Positions 7,863 through 17,066 of a stretch of DNA of 64,000 nt are shown piece after piece. The notes beneath the pieces are model-generated. The model made no database searches and was not told where the DNA came from. It saw nothing but the letters and a program-made list of their open reading frames with translations. Origin of the DNA: Vulcanisaeta sp. JCM 16159 (GTDB taxonomy: Archaea > Thermoproteota > Thermoprotei > Thermoproteales > Thermocladiaceae). The position numbers and the translations under genes are program-made. The DNA is taken from positions 101,110 to 165,109 of the forward strand of contig NZ_BBDN01000006.1 of assembly GCF_001316265.1 (NCBI RefSeq), written 5' to 3'. Numbering within the stretch: position 1 is the stretch's first letter; every line of letters begins with the position of its first letter.

Positions 7863-8554
7863 ATGCCAATAACAATCCCATCAATAGGGAGAAATTCCCT
7901 GAGTTAAATGTAATGACGACCCACGGACCAATGAAGCTACCGGATGCCTTCAAGGGCAAGTGGTTCGTACTCTTCAGCCACCCAGGCGACTTCACACCAG
8001 TATGTACTACAGAATTTGTAAGCTTCGCCAAGCACTATGACGACTTTAAGAAACTGAATACTGAGTTAATAGGCCTAAGTGTTGATACGGATATTAGCCA
8101 TATCGAGTGGGTACAGTGGATTGAGAAGGCCCTTGGTGTTAAGATACCATTCCCAATAATCGCCGATCCATTGGGTAATGTATCAAGGGCCCTAGGGATG
8201 CTTCACGCAGAGTCAAGCACGAACACCGTTAGGACCGTTTTCATAGTAGATGACAAGGCAACAATAAGGACAATACTATACTACCCACTGGAACTTGGTA
8301 GGAATATACCCGAGATCCTTAGAATTGTTAGATCATTACAGTTAATTGATAAGTATGGCGTTGTCATGCCAGCTAACTGGCCATATAATGAGGTAATTGG
8401 TGAGAATGTGTTGAATCCGCCACCACACCATGTTGAGGAGGCTCCCAAGAGACTTCAGCAGTATAAGGGCTATGCCTGGTGGTTGACATATAGGGAGTTG
8501 CCTAAGGAGGAGGTTGAGGAGACCAAGAGAATTATTAAGATTAGGATTGAGTAA
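7863..8554 (+). CDS. Peroxiredoxin, 1-Cys/Prx6-like, frameshifted near the start
   Basis: Reduces peroxides in the cytoplasm. [12 protein letters not shown] holds the peroxidatic cysteine, and the conserved Arg is in [10 protein letters not shown]. The long C-terminal arm ([26 protein letters not shown]) is typical of archaeal thioredoxin peroxidases. Unlike the Aeropyrum enzyme, no other cysteine is present, so it is a true 1-Cys form. The ATG at 7863 gives MPITIPSIG, but the frame then breaks at the GGG of 7887-7889, where one G appears to be missing before the EKFPELNV segment. The corrected protein is about 230 residues. Without this correction the first 17 residues would be missed. Confidence 0.92.
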
Positions 8555-8580
8555 TGAAAACTCTCATTAAATCCCCTAAA

Positions 8581-8612
8581 AAAATATAAGGTAATTATTT
8601 TTCATAATTACC
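8581..8612 (+). promoter_or_regulatory. Promoter with 9-bp dyad ahead of the PMDh small-subunit gene
   Basis: A TATA-like AAAATATAA at about 8581-8589 is followed at once by a perfect inverted repeat, GGTAATTAT (8590-8598) and ATAATTACC (8604-8612), separated by TTTTC. The dyad spans the expected transcription start and ends 10 nt ahead of the ATG at 8623. It could be an operator, or a terminator hairpin for the peroxiredoxin gene that stops 36 nt earlier. Confidence 0.5.
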
Positions 8613-8622
8613 CTGAACTCGC

Positions 8623-9297
8623 ATGAAATTTAAGGGGGAGACCGTGTTTGGAAATGGCATTGTTAGTGGTGAGTTGGTGGTTTATCGAGAACCACTTTCC
8701 TTCCTCGGCGATGTTGATGGCAGAAATGGCGTCATAAGGACTATTAGCGCAAGCATTGTGGGTAAGGTTTTGGTGATACCTAGTTCGAGGGGTTCGACTG
8801 TGGGTCCCTACGTTATGTACCAACTGAGTAAGTATGGTAAGGCTCCACTGGTGATACTCAGTGTTAAGGCTGATACGATGCTTATAATTGGGGCTGTCAT
8901 GGCGCAGATACCAATAATGACTAACCTACCCAGGGATATACTGAACCTTAGTAGTGGCGCCATTGCCAGGGTTGACCTGGATAGGGGTGAGGTCTATGTC
9001 AATGAGCCTGAAGCGAGACTTGCGTTATTACTGCTTGAGGAGCTTGAGTTGAGGAATGGTAAGGCCAAGCTTAAGTACTTGAAGGTTTATAGGATGATGA
9101 CCTACTGGCTCGGCCCCAGTTATGCCAAGGCAATACTTGATAGGCTCGTCTCAAGCGGCTACATAGTAATTAAGGGTGATAGGGCTGAGCTAATACGTAG
9201 ATTTAAGACAAATAAGAACCACTCACAAATATATAGGGGGGCCAGGGAAATCATTATTAATGCCTACCTCTCGACACAGCGTCCACCAAACAAATGA
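8623..9297 (+). CDS. Phosphomevalonate dehydratase small subunit (aconitase X swivel) with C-terminal extension
   Basis: The swivel domain of aconitase X type I. In archaea the two-subunit enzyme dehydrates mevalonate 5-phosphate to trans-anhydromevalonate phosphate in the archaeal mevalonate pathway. Residues 5-130 match: EPLSFLGDVD, VLVIPSSRGSTVGPYVMY, KAPLVILS and GAVMAQIPIMTN. The usual subunit is about 130-140 residues. Here some 90 more follow (KYLKVYRMMTYWLGPSYAKAI, LVSSGYIVIKGDRAEL) that look like a winged-helix fold. The large subunit is not nearby. Mevalonate kinase of the same pathway is at 52160. The gene ends 34 nt inside the convergent AGOG gene. Confidence 0.82.
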   Translation: MKFKGETVFGNGIVSGELVVYREPLSFLGDVDGRNGVIRTISASIVGKVLVIPSSRGSTVGPYVMYQLSKYGKAPLVILSVKADTMLIIGAVMAQIPIMTNLPRDILNLSSGAIARVDLDRGEVYVNEPEARLALLLLEELELRNGKAKLKYLKVYRMMTYWLGPSYAKAILDRLVSSGYIVIKGDRAELIRRFKTNKNHSQIYRGAREIIINAYLSTQRPPNK

Positions 9298-10112
9298 AGT
9301 AATTCAGAGACCTTCTCATTAAGTGCGCCGAGAGCCCTTACTTCATTAATTGCCTTATCTATATTGAATGAGGAATTAATTAGTAATCCACCGAGGACCC
9401 AAACCACGGAGTCGAGGTTAAGCGGCGGTATGTCACTGAGTCTGCCAATCTCATTCCACACATGCTGAATCTCCGCCCTACGCCTAGTCATTAACTCCCT
9501 AGCCAGGCCAGTCACATTGTTGGGGTTTACCGTAACCGTAATTAACCCACTACATATTGTTATTACGGTAACCCTATAATCAACGGGTATTGGTATTTCC
9601 ATTGGAACCGAAACACCAAGCCCACAGACCCTACCCACGTAATAAGCCATCTTAACGGCAAACACTATGGTCTTCTCATCACCACGCGTTTTTGTTATAT
9701 TCGAAAGTAATCTCCACAGCGATGATAAGTCATTAAGGTATCTACTAAGGCTTAACTTGGCTATTTGTGGACAAACGTTCCTAATCCTCCTCACCCTAGA
9801 ATCCCTGTAACGAACTAAGTACCTACTACTCATCACGTAATTAATGAAGTCCTCACATAAATTAACGGGTTTATTCCCAATGAAGTAATTGGCGAAGTAA
9901 TTCCAGTGGTCCTCACCCTTACCAGCCAATTGATAACTAACTAGGGCATTAAGTATAGTTAACCTTAGTGCCACCTCCACATCATGACCAAATCCACGGC
10001 ATAATCTAGCCACAGCTAAGTATTGAGGGTCCCTCTCCTCGAATCCCCTGACCCAATTGATGCCGAGCCCACGCAATAAACTCGCTATTCTCTCCTTAAC
10101 GCTATTCATCAT
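9264..10112 (-). CDS. AGOG family 8-oxoguanine DNA glycosylase/AP lyase
   Basis: Excises 8-oxoguanine from DNA and cleaves the abasic site. The archaeal AGOG form of the helix-hairpin-helix superfamily is recognised by GDEKTIVFAVKMAYYVGRVCG (catalytic Lys in the segment) and IPIPVDYRVTVIT with the catalytic Asp. The ATG ATG at 10112 is taken as the start because family similarity begins with the KERIASLLRGLG segment. The longer frame to 10181 overlaps the upstream gene. About 282 residues, slightly longer than the Pyrobaculum enzyme. It overlaps the upstream membrane-protein gene by 4 nt and is the last gene of that operon. Confidence 0.85.
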   Translation of the reverse strand: MMNSVKERIASLLRGLGINWVRGFEERDPQYLAVARLCRGFGHDVEVALRLTILNALVSYQLAGKGEDHWNYFANYFIGNKPVNLCEDFINYVMSSRYLVRYRDSRVRRIRNVCPQIAKLSLSRYLNDLSSLWRLLSNITKTRGDEKTIVFAVKMAYYVGRVCGLGVSVPMEIPIPVDYRVTVITICSGLITVTVNPNNVTGLARELMTRRRAEIQHVWNEIGRLSDIPPLNLDSVVWVLGGLLINSSFNIDKAINEVRALGALNEKVSELLHLFGGRCVER

Positions 10113-10567
10113 AAACCCCGCATTAACCTGCGAATTAAGTAAAGCCTCCAAATGGTTATTAACGCAATGACTTGACCCCAATCAAGGTAAAGGAGGGGCT
10201 TGCCCACGGTGATTAACACGTAGGTGAAGGGATAAATAATCACCGGCGCGCCTATTGTGAATAGGTAAATGTAGTGGGTGATTACGTAGGAGATGCCATA
10301 TACAACACCTGCAGAATCGAGAACATGTGATGACTTTATTATGTACGCTACGTACGTAATCACCCAGGCAAGGAATATTAATGATGAAACCCTCCACATA
10401 TAGATGTAGAATGGTACGTAACCAACATGTATGATCTCGCCAGATTCATAAATCACGTAGTAATACCTCGGCTCCAGGGCAAAGGCCTGGCCAAGACTTG
10501 TTAACCCCATTATGAATAGTAGAAACGTAACAATTACACCAAGTATGAAACCCCTCCTAATCCTCAT
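10109..10567 (-). CDS. Polytopic membrane protein, unknown function
   Basis: About 152 residues from the ATG at 10567, or 168 from 10615. The basic N-terminus MRIRRGF followed by a hydrophobic run looks like a signal anchor. Four or five helices follow (about 5-30, 55-80, 87-108, 115-150). It lies between the site-2 protease (32 nt upstream) and the AGOG gene (4-nt overlap), all on the minus strand. No family is recognised, and the context does not point to a function. Confidence 0.55.
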   Translation of the reverse strand: MRIRRGFILGVIVTFLLFIMGLTSLGQAFALEPRYYYVIYESGEIIHVGYVPFYIYMWRVSSLIFLAWVITYVAYIIKSSHVLDSAGVVYGISYVITHYIYLFTIGAPVIIYPFTYVLITVGKPLLYLDWGQVIALITIWRLYLIRRLMRGL

Positions 10568-10647
10568 GTTAACGTCCCTTGACTGGTCAATGGTATTACC
10601 GCACATTACCAGCACCTTAGTTGGGAATTATTAAAGAATCACGCACC

Positions 10648-11885
10648 CTAAATCAACCTGTACAAACCGGTTGCTAACGTGTAGTACAGGGTTAATCCTA
10701 TGAGGGACCACAGCACTACTGATATTATTATCATAAATGTACTCCTTAATTCCTGATTCTTTATCACACTTGCAAGTAATGTCTCCAGGAATTGACCGCC
10801 GTCAAGTGGATACGCTGGAAAGGCATTGAGTAACGCCAGGGTTAGGTTCAATGTATATATCCAAAACATTAGGTTGTAGAAGGACCTACTCTCAACAACG
10901 ATACCCCACGGACTTATATACAAGGCCGAATACCCAAGCAGAGACATTGACAAATTACCCGTACTTAAGACCTCATTGAACATGGCGCCATTGGCCGGGT
11001 TAAGTATGGTTAATGTGACACTACTTGAGTTTGTTGAGCTCAGTATCGAAATTAGTGAGTAAATACTGGCCACGGGTTGGTTGTTCACGGCCGTTATTAT
11101 ATAACCATTCCTAAGGGCTATATCCGTGGAATTAACCACATAAACAACCGTGGTGCCCAGGAGGTCCTGCGTTAGTTTAGGCTCATCATTGCTAGCTCTA
11201 CGATAGCCACCGCCACATAGGCGAGTACTACGTTCATGAACACACCACTCGAGTAAACCGCGAGTCTAATTAGGATGCTCCTATTCCTTAATTCCTCCTC
11301 GTCGATTTCAACGAATCCGCCAAAGGCGAGGAAAAGGAAGGCAAAGGCCCCTCCGGACTTTATCCTTATTCCGTACCTAGATGATACGGCTCCATGTGCA
11401 AGTTCGTGTAGTAGTATTCCAATGCCTATGGCGACTATTATGTAAATAAACGTGTAAAGAGACACAGTAACGCCAGGTATTAATGGAGCCAGTGGGGTGA
11501 AGCCACTCCTCACAGTCTCTATTGGGCTTAGTCTATGCATCATGGCTATGACCATTAGAATTAAGTTCCTAAACATTAGGTAGAGCATTGATGGTAAGCC
11601 CCATGCGTTTATACCCATGATTGTCAGTGGTATTGGTACAATTATAAACATGGAAACGGAGAAGAAGCCTACAGTCAGTGCTATGACTAACCAACTAGGT
11701 AACCTACGCAGTAGGTTACCGAGCGGCGCAATCACCTCCTTAACCAACTCCTCATCCCTAAGCATTATGAATACCCCGTAGTAAACCTTCACAGGCACAT
11801 TGATACCGAGACTCCTAAGTAGGTATATTATCCCAACAATTACGAACCAGGCGGCGATGATTATTAACAGGCCTAGGTATTGCAT
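10648..11885 (-). CDS. Site-2 protease family (M50) intramembrane metalloprotease with PDZ domain, frameshifted
   Basis: Membrane-embedded zinc protease that cleaves transmembrane substrates. HELAHG in a helix (GIGILLHELAHGAVSSRYG) supplies two zinc ligands and the catalytic Glu, and FPAYPLDGGQ in a later helix supplies the third ligand. Between them are a PDZ-like domain (NGYIITAVNNQPVASI) and a long extracytoplasmic loop. The frame breaks near 11180: the first part ends after the AIVELAMM segment and resumes with EPKLTQDLLGTTVVYVVNS. Restored length is about 412 residues, with 6-8 helices. It lies 4 nt after the MBL-fold gene and 32 nt before a membrane protein. Confidence 0.88.
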
Positions 11886-11889
11886 GGCA

Positions 11890-12599
11890 TCACCTAAACC
11901 TCAGTACAGAACCTGTACCAGCATCATGGGCATTCCTGTAATTACTTACCAATTCCCTCCTGAGCCTGGGACCAGTACCATGTAGTGGATAAACCCCGCC
12001 TAGGTTCCTAATAATGTCCCTCAATAATGCGCCTTGGTATTCACTTATTGATGTAGCTCCCAAACCACCCACGAAGTACCTAACGCCCAATTCCCCGAAG
12101 AACTTCGTTATTTCATCATCATTAATGAGCCATAGGTTTAACCCGCAACCGCTCACCAGTAGCCTATAGTTGGGAAAATAAATGAATAACTCGCCAACCC
12201 TTTTATTACCGACCCTAATAAGCTCTACGGTCCTAGAGTGAGCTTAATTCTTTCCCTACCATCAACCTCAAGAGCGTCAAGACCTAGTTCATAAAGCTTA
12301 CTTCTTAGTTCAAAGCCATGCATTGTGTTGTCAACGGGTATGGCTACTGTGGATACTCCATTAATGGCGTCAATACCACCCCAGTGATGATTAACCGGTG
12401 TCGTTATGACCAGTAACTTAGGCTTAATGCTAATGCCCAACGCCTTACTATTACTAATTAACTTACTAGTGCTTGAGCATGTATCAATCATTAACTCATT
12501 ATTGATCAGTAAGGATATGGAGTTATCCCCATTCACATTGGGCGCCTTCACCTCATTATCACAAATCACATTTATCACTAATTCATTACTAGCATTCAT
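11890..12599 (-). CDS. MBL-fold protein of the MJ0301 type with eroded metal site, frameshifted
   Basis: Metallo-beta-lactamase fold resembling 7,8-dihydropterin-6-methyl-4-(ribofuranosyl)aminobenzene-phosphate synthase-like proteins. The N-terminal SISLLINNELMIDTCS and the C-terminal GVRYFVGGLGATSIS with VYPLHGTGP fit the family layout. The zinc motif, normally SHxHxDHTGG, is reduced to TPVNHHWGG, so the classic binuclear site is mostly lost, while the later His (PLHGTGP) remains. The frame breaks near 12232; the segment VELIRVGNKRVGELFIYF links the two parts. Restored length is about 236 residues. A TATA-like element at about 12630 precedes the ATG, making this the first gene of the four-gene minus-strand operon. 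Confidence 0.65.
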
Positions 12600-12666
12600 T
12601 TTCGCTAGGGCAATAGCTAATGCGGGAAATAAATCTTTCCTCGCACATCACCCAGCATTTGGTAAG

Positions 12667-12674
12667 TTTTAAAT
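12667..12674 (+). promoter_or_regulatory. TATA box of the DUF2208-like gene
   Basis: TTTTAAAT lies 27-34 nt ahead of the ATG at 12701, which sets that ATG as the start over an in-frame codon at 12620 that would lie upstream of the promoter. Confidence 0.55.
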
Positions 12675-12700
12675 GGGCATTAGAATTAAGGAAACCCGAG

Positions 12701-13582
12701 ATGTACCCGCAACAACAGGGCAGTACCTGGAATAAGGTATTTAGGTATGTATGGCCTATAGCGTTCGTACTAGTCTTCGCCATAGTCGGTGCCTGGGGTA
12801 ACATTGCGCATGAAGCATCTATAACCTGGATAATAGTAATTGCTTATTTAGCCATATTCTTTGGAATAGCCATAGCCATAGGCATTAGGAGCACTAGGGT
12901 TAGGTTTAGGGAGATTGAGGAGTACATGAAGATGACGAAGTCCGGCGCCGTGGAGAAGTTAACTCGTGATGACTTCATGAAGGCGATGGAGAAGGATCCC
13001 GAGTACATTCAGGAAACGAATAGGTTCGTTAAGTCCCAGATGAAAAACATGGTGATACTCATGGTCGTCCTAATAGGCTTGCTCCTGCTCTATACGTATG
13101 TACTTTCCGGGCCATTCATAGCACTGGCTAAGTACATATCAGATACGATGGACATTGGTTACTACCTAAAGCCCTGGTTCACATCAACAATTCAGGAGGC
13201 AAACCTATTTTACGCATACTTCATTGACTACCTCATATATTTCGGAGTCTTCTTCATTCTCATGTACGTGATTTTCAGGATAATGAGGATGCCCTTTATG
13301 TCAATGAACGTTCAGATTACAGACTACCCATACACAGTAACCAAGGAATTAATAATCTTCAGAGATGCGATGCTCATTGATGGTATGTACCTACTCAAGT
13401 CGCCAATACAAGTCAAGCAGATAGTGATTAATGAGAAGAGAAGATTCATCGAATTCCAACTCTCAAAACCACTGTCTGGATTACCATACACAAAGATAAG
13501 GATTTACCATAAGTCACCAAGGGACCTGTGGGATAAGGCAATGAAGACCCTATTTAAGATTGAGGAGGGTACTATTCAATAA
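12701..13582 (+). CDS. DUF2208-like archaeal membrane protein
   Basis: 293 residues. Two helices at about 17-37 and 43-63 are followed by a charged cytoplasmic stretch (FREIEEYMKMTKSG, LTRDDFMKAMEKDPEY), then two more helices at about 125-145 and 185-210, and a soluble C-terminal domain of about 85 residues (DYPYTVTKELIIFRDAMLI, SGLPYTKIRIYHKSPRDLWDKA). The pattern fits the archaeal DUF2208 family, whose function is unknown. It is divergent from the MBL-fold operon. The start follows a well-placed TATA box. Confidence 0.6.
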   Translation: MYPQQQGSTWNKVFRYVWPIAFVLVFAIVGAWGNIAHEASITWIIVIAYLAIFFGIAIAIGIRSTRVRFREIEEYMKMTKSGAVEKLTRDDFMKAMEKDPEYIQETNRFVKSQMKNMVILMVVLIGLLLLYTYVLSGPFIALAKYISDTMDIGYYLKPWFTSTIQEANLFYAYFIDYLIYFGVFFILMYVIFRIMRMPFMSMNVQITDYPYTVTKELIIFRDAMLIDGMYLLKSPIQVKQIVINEKRRFIEFQLSKPLSGLPYTKIRIYHKSPRDLWDKAMKTLFKIEEGTIQ

Positions 13583-13620
13583 TTTTAAGTAAAATTGAAA
13601 GTTTAATGACAATATTTAAT

Positions 13621-13961
13621 TCAGCCAAATAGACTTGCAAGGCCTGCCGCGATCTCCTCCTCGCTTGGGCCCTCCTTCTTCTCCTCGGCCTTCTTCTCCT
13701 CCGCCTTAGTCTCAGTCTTCTGCTCACCACCAGCTGCAGCACCGCCTGCCTGGGCTGCAGCCGCAGGGGCGGCGGCCACCGGCATTGCGACGGCAGTCTT
13801 TATGGCCTCGTCAATGTTAACCTCCTTAAGAGCAGCCACCAAGCCTTAACCCTAACCTCATCAACCTGTATACCAGCTGCCTGCAGGACCTTGACTACAT
13901 TCTCCTCATTAATGGGTTGTTTGCCGTAGTGTAACAGTAATGCTGCATATACGTACTCCAT
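13621..13961 (-). CDS. rpl12: Large ribosomal subunit protein L12/P1, frameshifted
   Basis: Acidic stalk protein of the archaeal large ribosomal subunit that recruits translation factors. The N-terminal dimerisation domain ([34 protein letters not shown]) is in one frame. The Ala-rich hinge, the Lys/Glu block and the conserved end [12 protein letters not shown] are in another. One base is missing near 13845 between VRVKA and [10 protein letters not shown]. Restored length is about 113 residues, normal for the family. A GAGGAGGT directly abuts the ATG. L10 and L1, its usual neighbours, are not adjacent. Confidence 0.93.
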
Positions 13962-14023
13962 ACCTCCTCGACATGTCAGTTGAAAACCGCTTTAAAAACA
14001 TTACTTAATTCAATAAGTCATAG

Positions 14024-14305
14024 ATGCCGAAGAAGATAGTCATAGTAACGGCCGATTGGGATTACTTCAAGGACCAATTAAGTATGTTGTGTTCACAATT
14101 TATTAAGGCAGGTATTGATTGCGAGACCATGAATTACGAAGACCAAGAGGCTCTACGGTTAATCATTAAGTATGGGATTGATAATGGAGTAGTGAGGATA
14201 CCGCAGATATATGTGATTATTAATGGCGATGTGAAGAGGATTACTTATGAAATTACGGATGATTTAAGACTTGTAATTAAAGACCTTGATAATTACCTAA
14301 AATGA
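14024..14305 (+). CDS. Small thioredoxin-fold-like protein without CxxC
   Basis: 93 residues. An opening beta strand (KKIVIVTADWDYF), a helix with two isolated cysteines (Cys23, Cys33), and VRIPQIYVIINGD, which resembles the cis-proline strand of thioredoxin and glutaredoxin folds, suggest that fold. The redox motif CxxC is absent. Its ATG lies 62 nt from the divergent L12 start, so the two share a promoter region. Function unknown; the fold is inference from one motif. Confidence 0.6.
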   Translation: MPKKIVIVTADWDYFKDQLSMLCSQFIKAGIDCETMNYEDQEALRLIIKYGIDNGVVRIPQIYVIINGDVKRITYEITDDLRLVIKDLDNYLK

Positions 14306-14317
14306 GTAAGGATGAAA

Positions 14318-14378
14318 TATGGCCGGGGTAACCCACGACCTTCATCGGCCCGCTCGTCGGGTCTCTGTGTGGTAATTA
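14318..14378. ncRNA. GC-rich foldable island, candidate non-coding RNA
   Basis: The only clearly GC-rich stretch in this AT-rich intergenic region, between convergent genes. On the minus strand it folds as ACCC..CGA..CC-GATGAA-GG..TCG..GGGT, with a further GGCCG/CGGCC pair around it. The minus strand also contains CCGATGAAGGTCGTGG, which from memory differs by one base from the universally conserved CCGATGAAGGACGTGG near the 5' end of 23S rRNA. No C/D boxes are present. It may be a structured RNA or a chance GC island. Confidence 0.3.
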
Positions 14379-14396
14379 AGCAGTATTAACATTGAT

Positions 14397-15193
14397 TTAA
14401 TAATCTTTCGCCACATTATAAGCCTGGAACCTGGGTTGCCTCCTCTCCTTAAACGCCCTAATGCCTTCCTGGAAGTCCTGGCTGTATCGCAGTAATGCAA
14501 AGGCCTTCCTCTCAAGGTCAAAACCAACCTCCATTGGCGAGTCCTGGATCAACCTAATGGCCTCCTTCAACGCCTTAATCGCAAGTGGTGACAGTGACAT
14601 TAAGTCCTTGGCTATCTCCATAACCCTATCATGAGCCTTAGCCTGATCAACAATCTCGTGAATTAAGCCAAGCTGTATCGCCTCCTCCGCCTTAATCCTC
14701 CTACCAAGGAGTAGGTAATACCTCGCACGGAGTGGGCCGAGCGCCTTAACAATCCTTGTCAGTCCACCACTTGCCGGCACCATGCCAAGCCTTATCTCGG
14801 GAAGTCCTATTTCCACGTCCGGCGTGCCTATCCTAATGTCGCAGGCGAGGGCTAATTCTGTGCCTGCGCCAAGTACGTAGCCCCTGAGGAGGGCTATCGT
14901 CGGCTTGCTGAGGTTCTCCACGGCCTCTATCATTTTACCCCAATCAATTAATTCGCTGGGTGTGGTGTTTAGGAATTCCGTAACATCACCGCCCGCGCTA
15001 AATGCCTTATCACCACTGCCTCGAAAATCACGACCCTCACGTTACTGTCCTGCTCCAACTCATTTATTATCCTGCCCAGGTCCCTCCTCATCTCAAGCGT
15101 TATTAGGTTCAGTGGTGGCCTATTTATTATGACCTCGGCAACGCCGTTGCTAACCCTTACTAACCAATCGCCATTGGAGTACGTCTTCTCCAC
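14397..15193 (-). CDS. Enoyl-CoA hydratase/isomerase family protein, frameshifted
   Basis: Crotonase-fold enzyme acting on acyl-CoA thioesters. Oxyanion-hole segments are FSAGGDVTEF and LRGYVLGAGTELALACDIRI, with GLPEIRLGMVPASGGLTRI containing the family's second catalytic region. The frame breaks near 15029, where one base is lost between VVIFE and GSGDKAFSAGG. Restored length is about 265 residues, normal. The start is ATG at 15193. It stands alone on the minus strand, divergent from the aldehyde:ferredoxin oxidoreductase. The substrate cannot be told from the sequence. Confidence 0.88.
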
Positions 15194-15291
15194 AAACCTA
15201 TTGTTAAGGGGCGCTGATTTTAAATGAGTACCGGGATTAAAATGTTTGAGTAAGCCCTTATTAATCAGTTATTAAGTGAGGCAATGTCGAT

Positions 15292-17050
15292 ATGCATGGT
15301 TATGCAGGTAGGATGCTCTGGATTAATTTAAGCCGTAACGAGGTGAGGGCTGAGGGCATTAGTGAAAATGTGGCTAGGTTATTCATAGGAGGCAGGGGGT
15401 TAGGGCTAAAGATAATCTTTGATTTGAACCTGAACCTTAACGACGTTGATCCGTATGGCCCTGAAAATCCGTTGATAATAGCCACGGGGCCTCTAGGTGG
15501 TACGAGAATGCCATTAGCGACTAGGGCCGCTGCAATATTTAAGTCGCCACTCACGAGTAGGTGGAGTTACTCAACTGTTGGTGGGACGCTCGGTGCGTAC
15601 ATGAAGTATGCAGCATTGATGCCGTAGTGATTACCGGCGTAAGTTCAAGGCCCGTTCATTTAGTGATTAGTGATGGTAAGGTCGAGTTTAGAGATGCGAG
15701 GGAGTTATGGGGCATGGACGCAGTGGAGACTGAGCACGCCATTAAAAGGGAGTTTAGGGATTCAGCGGTCCTAACGATTGGGCCTGCCGGTGAGAATAAG
15801 GTGCCATATGCGTGCATCGGCCATGAGGAGTGGAGACAATTTGGGCGTACTGGGGCTGGGGCTGTCATGGGTAGTAAGGGTGTGAAGGCCATAACCTTCA
15901 TACCCGTTAGCAAGGCCGTGGATGTGGCCGATGATAAGGCCTACCAGGACTTGGTTAGGAACCTAAGTAGCAAGCCGTCACGAACCCAGGCATGATACCG
16001 TACAGGCAAGGCGGCACTGTAAGGCTTATAGACGTTGGTAATGGCATGGGGTTCTTCCCATCAATTTACTGGACCAGGGTTGTCATGCCCAATTGGGAGG
16101 ACATATCGTGGGAGAAGGTACTAAAGCCAAGGTACTTCATTAAGCATGGCGCCTGCCTATACTGCCCAGTGGCCTGTCATAAAGTCGTTAAATCAAGCAA
16201 TGGTGAGTACGACCTTGAGTATGAGACAACAATGGCCCTTGGAGGCCTAACGGGTATTCACGACCCACAGAGGCTCATTGACCTTGCGGAGCTAGCCGAT
16301 AGGCTTGGTTTCGACACGATAAGTCTCGGAAACACATTAGCGTTCCTAATATACCTAGGTGAGAGAGGTATCATTAAGGGCGCGCCAGGGTGGGGTGATT
16401 ACGAGGGTATTAAGCGCTTAATAATCGATACCGCCTATAGGCGTGGGCTTGGTGAGCTAGCCGCATTGGGCACTAAGGCCATTGCCGAGAAGTTAGGCGT
16501 ACAAGACTTGGCAATACATGTTAAGGGCCTTGAGCCGGCTGCCTATGACCCAAGGACGCTTAAGGGCATGATACTCAACAATGCCATTTCCGAGAGAGGC
16601 GCTGATCACCTTTGGTCTAGTGCTTATGCCGTCGATATTGCTGGTCAAGCAGGCGGTAGGTTCGCCACTGGCGAGGAGAAGGTTAGGGCTGTAATGGATA
16701 TTGAGGAGAGGAATGCCTTGTACGACTCGATACTCCTTTGTAAGTTCGGTAGGGCGGTATATACGTGGGACGTCATTAGGGATGTCATGAACGCCGTGAC
16801 GGGTTTTAACTACACGGTTGATGAGTTGAGGGAGGCTGCCCAGAGGATTATTGTGCTTCATAGGTACATGAATGGTACCACGATTGAGCAGGACAGGTTA
16901 CCACCGAGGTGGTTGAGGGAACCTGTTGAGTATGAGGGCAAGCAGTACGTGGTCACTGAGGAGGAGTGGTCGTTCATGGTCAAGAAGTATTACGAATTTA
17001 GGGGTTATGACGAGGTTGGGAGCCTAGGCAGGATACACTTGTCAGGCTAA
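15292..17050 (+). CDS. aor: Aldehyde:ferredoxin oxidoreductase (tungsten), frameshifted
   Basis: Oxidises aldehydes to acids with reduction of ferredoxin, using a tungstopterin and one [4Fe-4S] cluster. The N-terminal MHGYAGRMLWINLS and RLFIGGRGLGLKI with PLGGTRMPLATRAA are typical. The cluster ligands are in CLYCPVACHK, and the distant cysteine in DSILLCKFGRAVY. The frame breaks near 15612 and near 15985. Restored length is about 586 residues, within the AOR range (600-620). It is a single gene with no neighbouring cofactor genes. Which AOR subfamily (AOR, FOR, WOR-type) cannot be decided here. Confidence 0.9.
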
Positions 17051-17066
17051 AGATACTGTCTCAATC

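Noticed and set aside
14318..14378. Fragment of a 23S rRNA gene
   Set aside because: Only about 16 nt match from memory and flanking sequence does not continue as rRNA; kept only as a candidate structured RNA.
16493..16861. Long minus-strand frame inside the aldehyde:ferredoxin oxidoreductase
   Set aside because: It lies wholly within a gene with clear catalytic motifs and has no promoter or family features.
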